Positions 34,527 to 43,905 of a stretch of DNA of 64,000 nt are shown here, in pieces (the first letter of the stretch is position 1; each line of letters starts with the position of its first letter). Below the pieces are notes generated by a model, which ran no database searches, was not told the origin of the DNA, and saw only the letters and a program-made list of their open reading frames with translations. The position numbers and the translations under genes are program-made. Location of the stretch: positions 7,830,563 through 7,894,562 of the forward strand of contig NZ_CP054918.1 in NCBI RefSeq assembly GCF_013364195.1, read 5' to 3'. This DNA comes from Streptomyces sp. NA04227. GTDB taxonomy: Bacteria > Actinomycetota > Actinomycetes > Streptomycetales > Streptomycetaceae.

Positions 34527-35634
34527 GCGCGCGACGGCCGAAAGTGCAGCCCAGGCGGAGAACGGCGCCTTGACATCGATGACCGCGAACGCGGGGGAGC
34601 GGTATCCGGACGGAGTCCCGGACCGGTGCGCCGCGTCTCGGCGCACTGTGTGAACCCGCCGCACAGCAGTCCACGGCAGGTGACCAGGCGCTCATGTGCG
34701 ATGGCGCACGGTGAGGGCTCCACGCGTGTAGGTGCCAACAGCCTTGGGCGGCAGTCTCGTTGGAGCGAACTCGAACTGTCCGTCACGGGCTCACCCCTCG
34801 GGTGCGCCGATGTATGGCGTGTGCACACCCGGTGAACCCGGCCATGGCGCCGCAATTTTTGAACGTACTGCTGCCAATTTTCCGGCCAGTTTTTCGCGGG
34901 TTTACTGTCGGATTTGTTGCCGGATGCAGTGCCTGGTTGGCGTTGGGGCGTTCATGGGTGTTGAATCCATGACTATTGCCTGCCGTTGACTCAAACGTTG
35001 AAGACAAGTGCCGGTTTCGGCGCAAGGATCTTGGCGGTGCGTCTGGACGGGAGCCAGGTGGGACCCCTAGCCTCATTGAGGCGTTCGCCCCGGTGAAACA
35101 AGCACGCCCAATTCACCTGGGTGTGTTGACATATATTCGAGTTATCGCAGTCTCTGTACAGAGCGACTCTTTCCTCAGGTGAAGTTGACCGATCGTCCGG
35201 ACCTGCTCCGTACGGTTCCACCGGTTCTGGCCCGTTCTTCTTGTTCTTCCTGCTCTCCTCTGCTCCTGCACCTGGTTCGTCCTTCGGTCGAGTCGTCGCT
35301 CGGCGAATGGGTCCCCAGTATGGAAAGGGCATCGAAGTCATGCGGAAAGACAGCTGTGTTGCTGCATGTGGCGCTCGGCTTCGGGCCCGGAGATCTCCTT
35401 GTCTCAGTCCTCGTTTCGAGCGGCGTTTGGTCCGCTCCGACTGGTAACGCCCCAATCGGGTACAGGAGTTGGGCGAGCAACGCCCATGGTTGCGTACCAG
35501 CGCGGATTTGAATTGAGACCATCGAGGAAGCGAGAGGGACGGAAAGGCTCCCGGCGCTGCCTCGACGGTGTTGCGTGCACAGTTCTCTTCGGCTCTCTTT
35601 CGGCCTTCGACCCGACTTCCGGGGGATGTCAGAC
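34527..35634. other. Long non-coding stretch ahead of the P450 cassette
   Basis: About 1.1 kb with no convincing gene. GC content drops between about 34850 and 35200, with short poly-T and AT-rich runs such as CAATTTTTGAACG and CATATATTCGAG. It contains a TTGACA at 35126-35131 and a perfect 12-bp palindrome at 35152-35163. It is the likely promoter region of the P450-cupin-P450 genes, perhaps with remnants of lost DNA. Confidence 0.45.
35152..35163. promoter_or_regulatory. Perfect palindrome CTCTGTACAGAG
   Basis: A 12-bp palindrome 20 bases downstream of a TTGACA element, in an AT-richer patch, about 470 bases before the P450 start. A candidate operator only. Confidence 0.35.
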
Positions 35635-37227
35635 ATGAGCACAACACGCGACGTCGGCAGTCTGCTGACGCTTTACCGAGCGATATACGCGGCGGGAGTG
35701 TCCGTCGCGGCGTTGGCAGCGGTTGCCGCGGCCGGATGGGCGCTCGGCGGCGGCCCCGGCCTGGTGGCCTGGCCGGTGGCCGCGGTACTCGCCGCCGCCC
35801 TGCTCTACGGGGTCGGTAAACGCGCCGCCGAATTCCGTTCGCTGCGTCATGTGCCCGGCCCGAAGCCCGCCTTCTTCCTGGGGAACATGGCGGACCTGCT
35901 GGCGCACGGACACGGCGGCCGCGACCGCGCCCTCGAAGCGCTGCACGAGCGGCACGGACCCGTCGTCCGGCTGCACCTGGCCTGGGGAAGCGCCCCGCTG
36001 GTGTCGCTCTCGTACGCCTCGGGCAATCTGGGCCGCAAAGGTCTCGACTCGCACCGGCGCGCCGACGGGACGGTGCTCTCCCGCAGCCTGATGGGCGTCC
36101 CCGGCGGCGAGCTGCACCGCAGCCACCGGCAGACCATCACTCCGCACCTGACCAAGCGCAGCGTCGGCGAACGCACCTATGTGCTGCGGGAGATGGCCGC
36201 TCTCTACGTGGAGAAGTGGAAGCACATCGACGGCGTCCACGACGGGCTGCAGTCCGACCTGCGCGACTGGAGCGTCGGCTGCCTCAGCGCCTTCCTGTTC
36301 GGCGACGACTGGCACGCCCAGGACGTCGACATGAAGTGGTACTACGGCGAACTCGCCGCCATCGAGGAGGAAGTGAGCTTCCGGGCCTTCCACCCCTTCT
36401 TCGTCCGCTGGATCTTCCCCTCCCGGCGCGCGCGGGTGAACGCCGCCTACCGGAACGTGGCCGGTGTCATGGAGTCGGTGATGCGGCACCGCGAGCGGAG
36501 CGTCCCGGACTCCTGCCCCGCGCACGAGCGGCCGCAGGACCTGCTCGACCAGCTGGTCCGGCCGGCGCCGGGCAGCGAGGCGGCGTCCTGGACCGAGAAG
36601 GACCGTGTCGAGGAGCTGATGTCGCTGATCCTCGGCGGCGCGGACCCCATGTCGTACGTGATCTCGCAGGCCCTCGTCCTACTGGCAAAGCACCCCGAGG
36701 TGCAGCAGAAGGCGCAGGAAGCCGCCGGACGCCCGGCGGCGGTCGCGGTCGGAACCGGCGGAGCGTGCCCGGTGACCGGAACGCGCAACGAGGCACCCGA
36801 CCCGTACATCCTGGACGTCGTCTACGAGACGCTGCGGCTGTACCCGCCCGTCCCCTACAGCGCGAAGTTCTCACCGGACCGACCGGTGGAGGAACGGGGT
36901 CTGAGCATTCCGCCGGGCACGGTCATCATGTGGATGAAGAACGTCGTCGGGCGCAACAAGGAAACCTTCGAGGACCCGGACGGATTCCGCCCCGACCGCT
37001 TCTCCGCGCAGGGCGTGGACCGCGACACCCTCAACAGTTTTCTGCCTTTCGGCGCCGGGCCCCGGCACTGCGTGGGAAACCGGCTCGCCGAGCGGCAGTG
37101 CGCGGTCCTGCTGACCGAGATCCTCAGGAATTTCGACATCGCCCACGACGACAACGTGAAGGTCGAGTTCCACTCCACGATCAGTGTGGTCCCGTCGACC
37201 GTGCCGGTCAGTCTCATCGCCCGGTAG
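35635..37227 (+). CDS. Membrane-anchored cytochrome P450 with atypical I-helix
   Basis: This is a 530-residue P450, longer than normal because residues 1-60 form two hydrophobic segments (GVSVAALAAVAAAGWALGG and VAWPVAAVLAAALLYGVG) before HVPGPKPAFFLGN. The heme loop FLPFGAGPRHCVGNRLAERQ and ExxR in YETLRLYPP are intact. The I-helix reads LILGGADPMSYVI: the acidic residue is present but the conserved Thr is Pro. ATG at 35635 is 9 bases after GGGGG. The eukaryote-like proline-rich hinge and N-terminal membrane anchor are uncommon in bacteria. It is the first gene of a P450-cupin-P450-NOS series on one strand. Confidence 0.9.
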   Translation: MSTTRDVGSLLTLYRAIYAAGVSVAALAAVAAAGWALGGGPGLVAWPVAAVLAAALLYGVGKRAAEFRSLRHVPGPKPAFFLGNMADLLAHGHGGRDRALEALHERHGPVVRLHLAWGSAPLVSLSYASGNLGRKGLDSHRRADGTVLSRSLMGVPGGELHRSHRQTITPHLTKRSVGERTYVLREMAALYVEKWKHIDGVHDGLQSDLRDWSVGCLSAFLFGDDWHAQDVDMKWYYGELAAIEEEVSFRAFHPFFVRWIFPSRRARVNAAYRNVAGVMESVMRHRERSVPDSCPAHERPQDLLDQLVRPAPGSEAASWTEKDRVEELMSLILGGADPMSYVISQALVLLAKHPEVQQKAQEAAGRPAAVAVGTGGACPVTGTRNEAPDPYILDVVYETLRLYPPVPYSAKFSPDRPVEERGLSIPPGTVIMWMKNVVGRNKETFEDPDGFRPDRFSAQGVDRDTLNSFLPFGAGPRHCVGNRLAERQCAVLLTEILRNFDIAHDDNVKVEFHSTISVVPSTVPVSLIAR

Positions 37228-37307
37228 CCGCCATAATCCGCACCGGGAAACCCTGTTACCGAACCGCCCCAGCACCAGCAGAGAATTCGTGGAAGGACTG
37301 ACCGACT

Positions 37308-37835
37308 ATGCCGGGCACGGAAAAGACTCCGCCCATCGCACTGCGCCGCGACGAGGGCGAGGCCATCTGGTTCCTCGATTTCCTCGCCATCATCAAGGGC
37401 TCGGCGGACACGACCAATGGCTCGGCCTCCGTCATCGAGCACGTCGGCCGACGCGGCTCCGGCTCGCCGCTGCACGTACACCGCCAGGAAGACGAATGGT
37501 GGTACGTCCTCGACGGCGAGATGACCTTCTGGGTGGCCGGAAAAATCATCGAAGCCCCCGCCGGTTCCTATGTCTTCGGCCCGCGGGAAGTCCCGCACAC
37601 CTTCCAGGTCAGCTCCGACGAAGCACGATTCCTGCATGTGACCGAACCCGGCGGATTCGACGGATTCACCCGCGCGATGGGCACCGCCGCGAGCTCGCTG
37701 GAAGTTCCGACCTCGGTCACGCTGCCCGATCTCGAAGAACTCGCCGCGACCGCCGCCAAGTTCGGTATCGAACTGCTCGGCCCGCCCGGAATTCCGCCCG
37801 CCGAGCCCGACGAGGCCACCCCCGGCACGAAGTGA
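37308..37835 (+). CDS. Single-domain cupin, possible dioxygenase
   Basis: This is a 175-residue cupin. Motif 1 is GSPLHVHRQEDEWWYVLDGE, with two His and a Glu as metal ligands; motif 2 is YVFGPREVPHTFQV, with the fourth ligand His. A helical C-terminal tail (LPDLEELAATAAKFGIELL) follows. Quercetin-dioxygenase-like cupins oxidise phenolics; others isomerise or only bind. It sits 80 bases after one P450 and 180 before another, so a joint oxidation step is likely. A second, unrelated-looking cupin lies at 45292 inside the THN cluster. Confidence 0.9.
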   Translation: MPGTEKTPPIALRRDEGEAIWFLDFLAIIKGSADTTNGSASVIEHVGRRGSGSPLHVHRQEDEWWYVLDGEMTFWVAGKIIEAPAGSYVFGPREVPHTFQVSSDEARFLHVTEPGGFDGFTRAMGTAASSLEVPTSVTLPDLEELAATAAKFGIELLGPPGIPPAEPDEATPGTK

Positions 37836-38015
37836 ACAACCCTTCGTACAAACGGTTTTGACGTGTGAACCACCTCCGCGTGCGAACGGCCCCGCCGCCC
37901 GCATCACCGCACCGCGGAACCGGCTTGCCGTGCGACCGGCGCACCACCGCCCGACCCGCCCTCCCGTGCACCCCGCGGCACCGGATTCCCGGTGCCGACG
38001 TCAAAGGAGCTTGCC

Positions 38016-39236
38016 ATGCCGGGTTTATCCCCGCTGTCCGACCCCGCCATCGTGCCCAACCCCTTCCCCGTCTACGCCGAACTCTCCGAGCGTGAACCGG
38101 TGCACTGGTGCGAGGGCCTGAACGCCTGGGCCGTCCTCCGGCACGCCGACTGCACCGCGGCCCTCAAGGACTCGCGGCTGAAGGCCGAGCGCATGGAGGA
38201 GGTCCTCGGCGCGAAGTTCGACGGCCGGGCACTGCCGCCGGACAGCATCTACCACCGGTTCACCAAGAACGTGATGATGTACACCGACCCGCCGCTCCAC
38301 GACGAACTGCGCCGGGCCACCCACGCCGGTTTCACCCGCTCCGCGCACGAGCACTACAGCGAGGTCATCAAGGAGGTCGCCGAGGACCTGGTCGCCGAAC
38401 TCCCCGAAGGTGTACGGGAGATCGACGCCGTCGCCGCCCTCGCGGCCAAGCTTCCGGTGAACGCCGCGGTCCGCGCCTTCGGCGTACCGGAGAGCGACCT
38501 TGAGTTCGTGGTGCCGCGCGTGGACACCATCATGACGTTCTGGTCGGGCCCCCAGGACCAGCCCGTCGACCTCGACACCCTGCTGGAACAGCTCACCGAT
38601 CTGCACGTCTACTCGCTCGAACTCCTCGAGGGCAAGCGCGGCAAGGTCCTGCCGGACACCGTCATCGCCCGTCTCGCCGCCGCCCAGCAGAACCCCACCG
38701 AGACCGAGCTGCGCCAGACGGTGCACCAGCTCGTACTGCTGCTCATCGCCCTCTTCGCGCCCACCACGCCCGGCTCGGTGAGCAGCGGCATGCTCACCTT
38801 CGCGAAGAACCCCGAGCAGATCCGGCGGTTCCTGGCCGACGAGGCGTGCGTGGACAACACCGCCAACGAGGTCGTGCGGTACAACGCGTCGAACCAGTTC
38901 ACCTGGCGCGCCGCCGCCACCGACCTGGAGATCGGCGGCGTACCGATCAAGAAGGGCCAGAACCTCGCGCTGTTCCTGGGCGCCGCGAACCGCGACCCGC
39001 GCGTCTTCACCGACCCGGACACCTTCGACCTGGGCCGGACCAACAGCGGCAAGCACCTGTCCTTCGGCCTCGGACTGCACTCCTGCCTCGGACGGCAGAT
39101 CGCCAGCCTCGAAGTGAAGTGGTTCTTCGTCGCCCTGTTCGCCCGCTTCCCGAGCATCCGTCTCGCCGGCGAGCCCGAGTGGAACACGAACCTGGAGTTC
39201 CGCTCCCTGAGCTCGCTGCCGCTGGCCGTCGGCTGA
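38016..39236 (+). CDS. Soluble cytochrome P450 lacking the I-helix acid-alcohol pair
   Basis: This is a 406-residue P450. ATG at 38016 follows AAAGGAG; the frame starts a little earlier without a site. Heme loop [20 protein letters not shown] and K-helix NEVVRYNAS are normal. The I-helix segment [18 protein letters not shown] aligns with AGxETT as A-P-T-T-P-G, so both the acid and the Thr are replaced and a Pro sits at the Thr position, as in the P450 encoded two genes upstream. Classical O2 scission is therefore doubtful; peroxide-driven, substrate-assisted or non-oxidative chemistry is possible. A terminator hairpin lies after it. Confidence 0.92.
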   Translation: MPGLSPLSDPAIVPNPFPVYAELSEREPVHWCEGLNAWAVLRHADCTAALKDSRLKAERMEEVLGAKFDGRALPPDSIYHRFTKNVMMYTDPPLHDELRRATHAGFTRSAHEHYSEVIKEVAEDLVAELPEGVREIDAVAALAAKLPVNAAVRAFGVPESDLEFVVPRVDTIMTFWSGPQDQPVDLDTLLEQLTDLHVYSLELLEGKRGKVLPDTVIARLAAAQQNPTETELRQTVHQLVLLLIALFAPTTPGSVSSGMLTFAKNPEQIRRFLADEACVDNTANEVVRYNASNQFTWRAAATDLEIGGVPIKKGQNLALFLGAANRDPRVFTDPDTFDLGRTNSGKHLSFGLGLHSCLGRQIASLEVKWFFVALFARFPSIRLAGEPEWNTNLEFRSLSSLPLAVG

Positions 39237-39293
39237 CGCTCGACGGCCGCCGGCCGTCGCTCCTCCGACGAGGTTCCGAAGTCTGTGGGTCCC

Positions 39294-39344
39294 GCCGAGA
39301 CGGGCCCGGGTGAAGCGCGTTCGCCGCTTCCCGCCCGTCTCGGC
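39294..39344 (+). terminator. Long hairpin terminator after the second P450
   Basis: Perfect 12-bp outer arms (39294-39305 with 39333-39344) enclose a further GAAGCG/CGCTTC pairing, 57 bases after the stop. Confidence 0.7.
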
Positions 39345-39562
39345 CGGACACGTCGTCGCGCGCACGCCAAGCAATCCCAGCATCAAGGCGCCCAAGTGCC
39401 CTCGCCGGTCCCCGAGACGGGACCGCGCCCCCTTCACCCGCCCCCAGGCACCGCGCGCCAGGCCCAGGCCATCCGCCCGGGCCGCACCGACCGCCGCAGC
39501 GGGCCTCCCCGTATCCCTCCGGCTCGGTGGACGGTGCGGTCCGGCACACCCCCTCCGCGAGG

Positions 39563-40507
39563 ATGACCGTGACATCCGAAAGCATTCGGCCCCACACCAC
39601 CTCCGCGCACCCGGCCTCCGCACACTGCGCGCCTCGCACCGTTCCCGGCAGCGGTGCCGACCTGGCGTCCGGCAGCGGTGACGACGGCATCGCCGACCCG
39701 TACGAGGCCGAGGAGTTCCTGCGCCAGTTCCATGCCGAGAATCCGCGGCAGAGCGTTCCGCTCGACGCGCGCCTGCGCGGTATGCGTGCCGACATCGACA
39801 CCACCGGCACCTACGTCCACACCACCGAGGAGCTCACCTTCGGTGCGCGCGTCGCGTGGCGCAACGCCAGCCGCTGCATCGGGCGCCTCTACTGGAACAG
39901 CCTGCGCGTCCTGGACCGTCGTAAGGCCCAAGCACCCACACAGATCTACGAACACCTCGTCGACCACCTGCGGCAGGCCACCAACGCCGGTCGCATCCGC
40001 CCGGTCATCTCCGTGTTCGCCCCCGACACCCCCGCGCGACGCGGCCCGCGCCTGTGGAACGACCAGCTCATCCGCTACGCGGGCTATCGCAACGACGACG
40101 GCACCGTACTCGGCGACCCCGCGTACGTACGGTTCACCGAACAGGTACGCCTTCTGGGCTGGCAGGCACCCCAAGGCCCGCACGACATCCTGCCGGTGGT
40201 GATCGACACCCCCGACGACAAACTGCAGCTCTTCGACCTGCCCCGGGACCCGGACGTGATCCTGGAGGTTCCGATCGTCCACCCGCACCACCAGCGGATA
40301 ACCGATCTCGGCCTACGCTGGCACGCCGTCCCCGCCATCTCCCACATGCGCCTGCGCATCGGCGGCGTCAACTACCCGCTCGCCCCGTTCAACGGCTGGT
40401 ACATGGGCACCGAGATCGGCGCCCGCAACCTGGTCGACGCCGACCGCTACAACCTCCTCGCCGACATCGCCACCCTGCTCGGCCTCGACACCACCAGCGA
40501 ATCTTGA
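39563..40507 (+). CDS. nos: Bacterial nitric oxide synthase oxygenase domain, C-terminally short
   Basis: This 314-residue protein is clearly NOS. RVAWRNASRCIGRLYW holds the heme-thiolate Cys near residue 105, ISVFAPDTP lies mid-protein, and FNGWYMGTEIGARNLVDADR contains the Arg-binding Glu. NOS makes NO and citrulline from arginine with borrowed electrons. The frame stops at LGLDTTSES, about 90 residues before the usual end. The part of bacterial NOS that contributes the pterin-side Trp and dimer face (the DHH...W.W..PP region) is absent, and I found no trace of it in the next bases in any frame. Start ATG 39563, with GTG 39569 as alternative. Either a decayed gene or a specialised form. Confidence 0.85.
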   Translation: MTVTSESIRPHTTSAHPASAHCAPRTVPGSGADLASGSGDDGIADPYEAEEFLRQFHAENPRQSVPLDARLRGMRADIDTTGTYVHTTEELTFGARVAWRNASRCIGRLYWNSLRVLDRRKAQAPTQIYEHLVDHLRQATNAGRIRPVISVFAPDTPARRGPRLWNDQLIRYAGYRNDDGTVLGDPAYVRFTEQVRLLGWQAPQGPHDILPVVIDTPDDKLQLFDLPRDPDVILEVPIVHPHHQRITDLGLRWHAVPAISHMRLRIGGVNYPLAPFNGWYMGTEIGARNLVDADRYNLLADIATLLGLDTTSES

Positions 40508-40597
40508 GCGCTATGCCCGACGGTCACGACGAGAGCGAGGCCCAGACCGTACGCGCACGGGCAAGGAGCGCGTACGGGGGACTCGGACGACTCCGAG

Positions 40598-40894
40598 ATG
40601 CTGGGGGAGCCGGTGGCAGGTGTGTGCGGTGCGGCAGACGAAAGCGAAAGCGGAGCCGGAGCCGTGGCTGGAGCCGTGGCCGGGGTTGGGGTCGGGGGTT
40701 GTGCGGGTGGGGGCCGGGCGGTGTTCCGGATCGAGCGGGGTGAGGTCACGCAAGCCGAACTGGCCGCGGTGACCGTGGTGTTGATGCTGCTGGCCACCCG
40801 AGACGAGGGCGCGGCCGAGCGCCGGCGGCCCCAGGCGCCGTGGCGCCCGCAGTGGCTGCCCGGCATGTACCGCTCCCCGCACCAGTGGCGCTAG
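40598..40894 (+). CDS. Acyl-CoA carboxylase epsilon-subunit-like small protein
   Basis: This is a 98-residue protein. The segment VFRIERGEVTQAELAAVTVV matches the start of actinobacterial acyl-CoA carboxylase epsilon subunits (R.xRGxxTxxELAAl), and the end WRPQWLPGMYRSPHQWR resembles their Trp/Pro-rich C-terminus. Epsilon subunits bind and activate the beta subunit that makes malonyl- or methylmalonyl-CoA. Here it has a Gly/Ala-rich, low-complexity N-terminus and no beta-subunit gene beside it. Start is uncertain, as a later GTG could be used. It might boost malonyl-CoA for the THN synthase, but that is inference. Confidence 0.65.
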   Translation: MLGEPVAGVCGAADESESGAGAVAGAVAGVGVGGCAGGGRAVFRIERGEVTQAELAAVTVVLMLLATRDEGAAERRRPQAPWRPQWLPGMYRSPHQWR

Positions 40895-42028
40895 CCCCCG
40901 CACCAGCGCAGGCCTCAGCCCGCCCCGCCCCGCAGGCAACCCGAAATCCGCGGCCCCCGCCCCACCGGCCGACCCCGCCACCGCACCCCCGGCACCTCCC
41001 GCGCCGTGTGCCGCGCCGCCCGTACGCCCCGGCGCCCGTGCCCCCACGTCGTACGCCCCGCCCGTACGCCCCCGCCCGTATGCCCCGCCCCGTACGTCGG
41101 CCGCGCCGCACCGTTGCGCCGTACGCCGCGCTGCGCCGCGCGGTGCCGTGCTGTGTGCGGCGTATCCCGAAGGCGCCGTACCCGGTGACTGCCGTGCTCC
41201 GCATGGGAGTTGCGGGTGTTCGCGCTGCTGTGTGGGTGTGGTGCGCGGTCGCCTGCCGGAGCACTTGCCTGCCGCAAATAGTGTGTGCGGTGGGTGGGTT
41301 GCAAGGGTGGATCAGGCCATGACGTTGCGGAAGGCGTTGCCTGCGCGGGCGGGGCGGGGTTGTCCGGCCCGTATGGCGTGAAAGTGCTGTAGGTCTGCTG
41401 CGGCGTGGTCGTGCGCCTCCTCGGCGCGGCCTCCTGCGTCTGCCGGACGCCCTGTGAGCCGCCCTGGACCTGTGAGCCGCCCTGGACCTGTGGCCGCCCT
41501 GGACCTGTGAGCCGCTGCGGGGCCGCGGTCCCTCGTGGTCGCGGGGGCCCGGCGGCCCGCGGTCCTCGTGGTCGCGGGGCCATGGGTGCTTGTGGCCCCG
41601 GGTGTTTATGGGCGTGGGGCGTGTGCGCTGAGGGGTGTAGGGGCGGGGGTGGGGATGTCTTGTCCTGTTCCGGGGTGTTGTGCGGTGTGCTGTGTCTTGT
41701 TCCGGGGTGTTGTGCGGCCGTTACGCAGGGGTGTGGGGGCGGGGGTGTTCCGGACTTCTGGTGGCGGCATGTTTTCGCTGGTCTGTGCGGTGCGGAAGCG
41801 GACTTTGAGGTTCAGTCCGTGATGTCCCTGGCGGGATGGCGGTGTGTCGAACGCTCGTGTGAGGCTCAATTGGCTGAACATCGCCGGTTGAGCGGCGCGA
41901 TACCCGTCCAGTATTGACCGACCGACTGCGCTGTCTTTTTATCTGGGGGTCCTGTTACACGGCCGAGCGTCAACTCTCGCAGGTCAAGCGCCGGGCTGCG
42001 GTCTTTGCCTGAACTCATGGGGGAACGT
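40895..42028. other. Low-complexity spacer before the SARP gene
   Basis: About 1.1 kb with no supported gene. The left third is extremely C-rich on the + strand (to ~41200), then abruptly G/T-rich (41200-41860). Short direct repeats are frequent, including the 18-bp array at 41451-41520 and two copies of GTTCCGGGGTGTTGTGCGG near 41668 and 41699. The last ~200 bases probably contain the SARP promoter. Confidence 0.5.
41451..41520. repeat. 18-bp tandem repeats
   Basis: Unit CCTGTGAGCCGCCCTGGA: two exact copies, one copy lacking a base and one divergent copy. Confidence 0.8.
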
Positions 42029-42817
42029 ATGGACATTGAAGTGCTGGGCCCGTTATCAGTGCGTGAGAACGGGGTGTCGGTCGTGCCGACGGCGCCCAAG
42101 CCGCGGCAGGTCCTGGCTCTGCTGGCCCTCAGTGCCGACCAGGTGGTTCCGGTGGCCGCTTTGGTCGAGGAGTTGTGGGAGGCCAAGCCGCCGCGCAGTG
42201 CGCGGACCACGTTGCAGACCTATGTGATGCATCTGCGGGAGCTGATCGCTCTGGCGCTGGCGCGTGGTGAGGATCAGCGGTGCACCACTCCCAAGGATGT
42301 TCTGGCCACCGTTCCGGGTGGTTACCGTCTGCAGACGCGGGGCGGCACGGTGGACTTCCGGGAGTTCGAGCGGCGTGCCGGTGCCGGTTACCGGGCGATG
42401 GACGCCGAGGACTTCGCGGGCGCGGCGCGTCGTCTGGCCGATGCGCTGTCGCTGTGGAACGGTCCCGCGCTCGCCGACATCCAGGTCGGTTCCCGTATCG
42501 CGATGGAGGCGCGGCGTCTGGAGGAGGCGCGGTTGTGCGCGCTGGACCAGCGCATCGTCGCCGACCTGGGGCTGGGCCGTCACCGCGAGCTCCTGCCGGA
42601 ACTGACGGTACTGGTCAACCAGTACCGCATGCACGAGAGCCTGCACGGGCAGTTCATGCTGGCCCTGCACCGCTCGGGCCGCCGCGGTGAGGCCCTGGAC
42701 GTCTACCAGCGGCTGCGCACCACCCTGGTCTCCGAGCTCGGCCTGGAGCCCTCCGCCGCCCTGCGCCGCCTGCAGCACTCGATCCTCACCACCCGCCTGG
42801 CGGCCCGCACCACCTGA
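42029..42817 (+). CDS. SARP-family pathway-specific activator
   Basis: This is a 262-residue regulator. ATG at 42029 follows GGGGGAACGT and begins MDIEVLGPLSV, the typical SARP start. Residues ~15-100 form the OmpR-type winged helix (APKPRQVLALLALSADQVV, then TLQTYVMHLRELI). Residues ~110-255 are the bacterial transcriptional activation domain (VDFREFERRAGAGYRAMDAE, HRELLPELTVLVNQYRMHE, LHRSGRRGEALDVYQRLR). It lacks the ATPase and TPR parts of large SARPs. Small SARPs activate the cluster they sit in, so it probably drives the THN meroterpenoid genes starting at 44044. Confidence 0.93.
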   Translation: MDIEVLGPLSVRENGVSVVPTAPKPRQVLALLALSADQVVPVAALVEELWEAKPPRSARTTLQTYVMHLRELIALALARGEDQRCTTPKDVLATVPGGYRLQTRGGTVDFREFERRAGAGYRAMDAEDFAGAARRLADALSLWNGPALADIQVGSRIAMEARRLEEARLCALDQRIVADLGLGRHRELLPELTVLVNQYRMHESLHGQFMLALHRSGRRGEALDVYQRLRTTLVSELGLEPSAALRRLQHSILTTRLAARTT

Positions 42818-42855
42818 CGGCGCCGCCCGCGCCCGCGCATCCACCCGGCCGCGCC

Positions 42856-42940
42856 CGCGTACGGCACCACCCCGCGTACGGCACCACCCCGCGTACGGCA
42901 CCACCCCGCGCACGGCATCATCCTGCATACGGCATGACCT
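42856..42940. repeat. 17-bp tandem repeats
   Basis: Unit CGCGTACGGCACCACCC, three near-exact then two decayed copies. Confidence 0.85.
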
Positions 42941-43283
42941 TGCGATGCGAGCACCTTGTAGTACGCGTACGTGGCGACACCCCGGGGCCCGTCCGGGAGC
43001 CCGCGTGCCGGAGAGGGCATCACGCCACCCCCATCTCCCCGGCCCGGGCCCCGCCCCGCGCCCAGCACCTCTCAACACCCGCACTGCGCCGGGCCGTTGA
43101 CGCATCCCCTGACGCAGACGCACGCCTTCTCCCGCACGCAGCCGCCCCTGCGCCCCGCAGTCGCCTCCGTCCCCGCGACCGCCCGCGCGGCTCAACTGCG
43201 GCCGCGCCCTTGGTACTTCGCCCTGCGCTCTTGCCGTGCGCCTCTGCGGTGGGGCCCGGGCGCGAACAGCCGTAGGCCGCATC

Positions 43284-43338
43284 CGCACCCGTTCCGCACC
43301 CGTTCCGCATCGGTTCCGCATCGGTTCCGCATCGGTTC
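43284..43338. repeat. 11-bp tandem repeats
   Basis: Five copies of CGCAYCSGTTC (two CGCACCCGTTC, three CGCATCGGTTC). Confidence 0.85.
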
Positions 43339-43376
43339 CGTGGTCGCTGTCGCTGTCGCTGTCGCCACGCCCTGCC

Positions 43377-43432
43377 GTTGCCCCGCTCTGCGGCCCGTTG
43401 CCCCGCCCTGCGGCCGGTTGCCCCGCCCTGAC
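43377..43432. repeat. 20-bp tandem repeats
   Basis: Unit GTTGCCCCGCCCTGCGGCCG, two full copies and one partial copy. Confidence 0.75.
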
Positions 43433-43464
43433 TCGTGTCCCGGCCGCACGCAACTGCCCTTCGC

Positions 43465-43535
43465 CACCCCGCCGTTGCCTCCTCCTGCCACCCCTCACCC
43501 CGCCGTTGCTTCCCCCTGCCACCCTCACCCCGCAG
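43465..43535. repeat. 30/31-bp tandem repeats
   Basis: Two copies beginning CACCCCGCCGTTGC and ending TGCCACCC(C)T, then a partial third. Confidence 0.75.
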
Positions 43536-43863
43536 AGTGACCCAGGTCACATTGTTCTGGGTCTTGGCGGCGCGGGGTGTGCGTGTCACGATTCCTGCAC
43601 ACCTCCCCTGCCCTGAAGTACTGACGGGGCTGTGGGGGAGGGTGTGTTCGCCGGTTCGTCCGGGCGGGGCCGCCGCTGTTGTTGTCGCGTGTGGCTGCAA
43701 CTCGCCTGCCGCTGGCCGCATTTCCCCCTTGTTTTCCGGTTGTCCGGGTTTTCTGGCCTTTGGTGTCCTGTGTCTTTCGCGGGCTTTCCCGGCCTTGTTG
43801 CCGGGGTGGTTTCCGGCGAGGGCTCGGGGTGTTCGTGTGGTCGTGGGCGCCGTGAATTCCTCA

Positions 43864-43905
43864 ATGCCGCATGCCGCATGCCGCATGCCGCATGCCGTAT
43901 GCCGT
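43864..43905. repeat. 7-bp tandem repeats ATGCCGC
   Basis: Six copies in a row, the last two reading ATGCCGT. Confidence 0.9.

Noticed and set aside
33532..34695. 387-codon - strand frame over the small unknown proteins
   Set aside because: Codon positions favour the + strand genes at 33829 and 34380; the antisense product is low-complexity.
35179..35511. 110-codon frame in the spacer before the P450 cassette
   Set aside because: No plausible ribosome-binding site and composition unlike coding DNA; the region is better read as leader/promoter.
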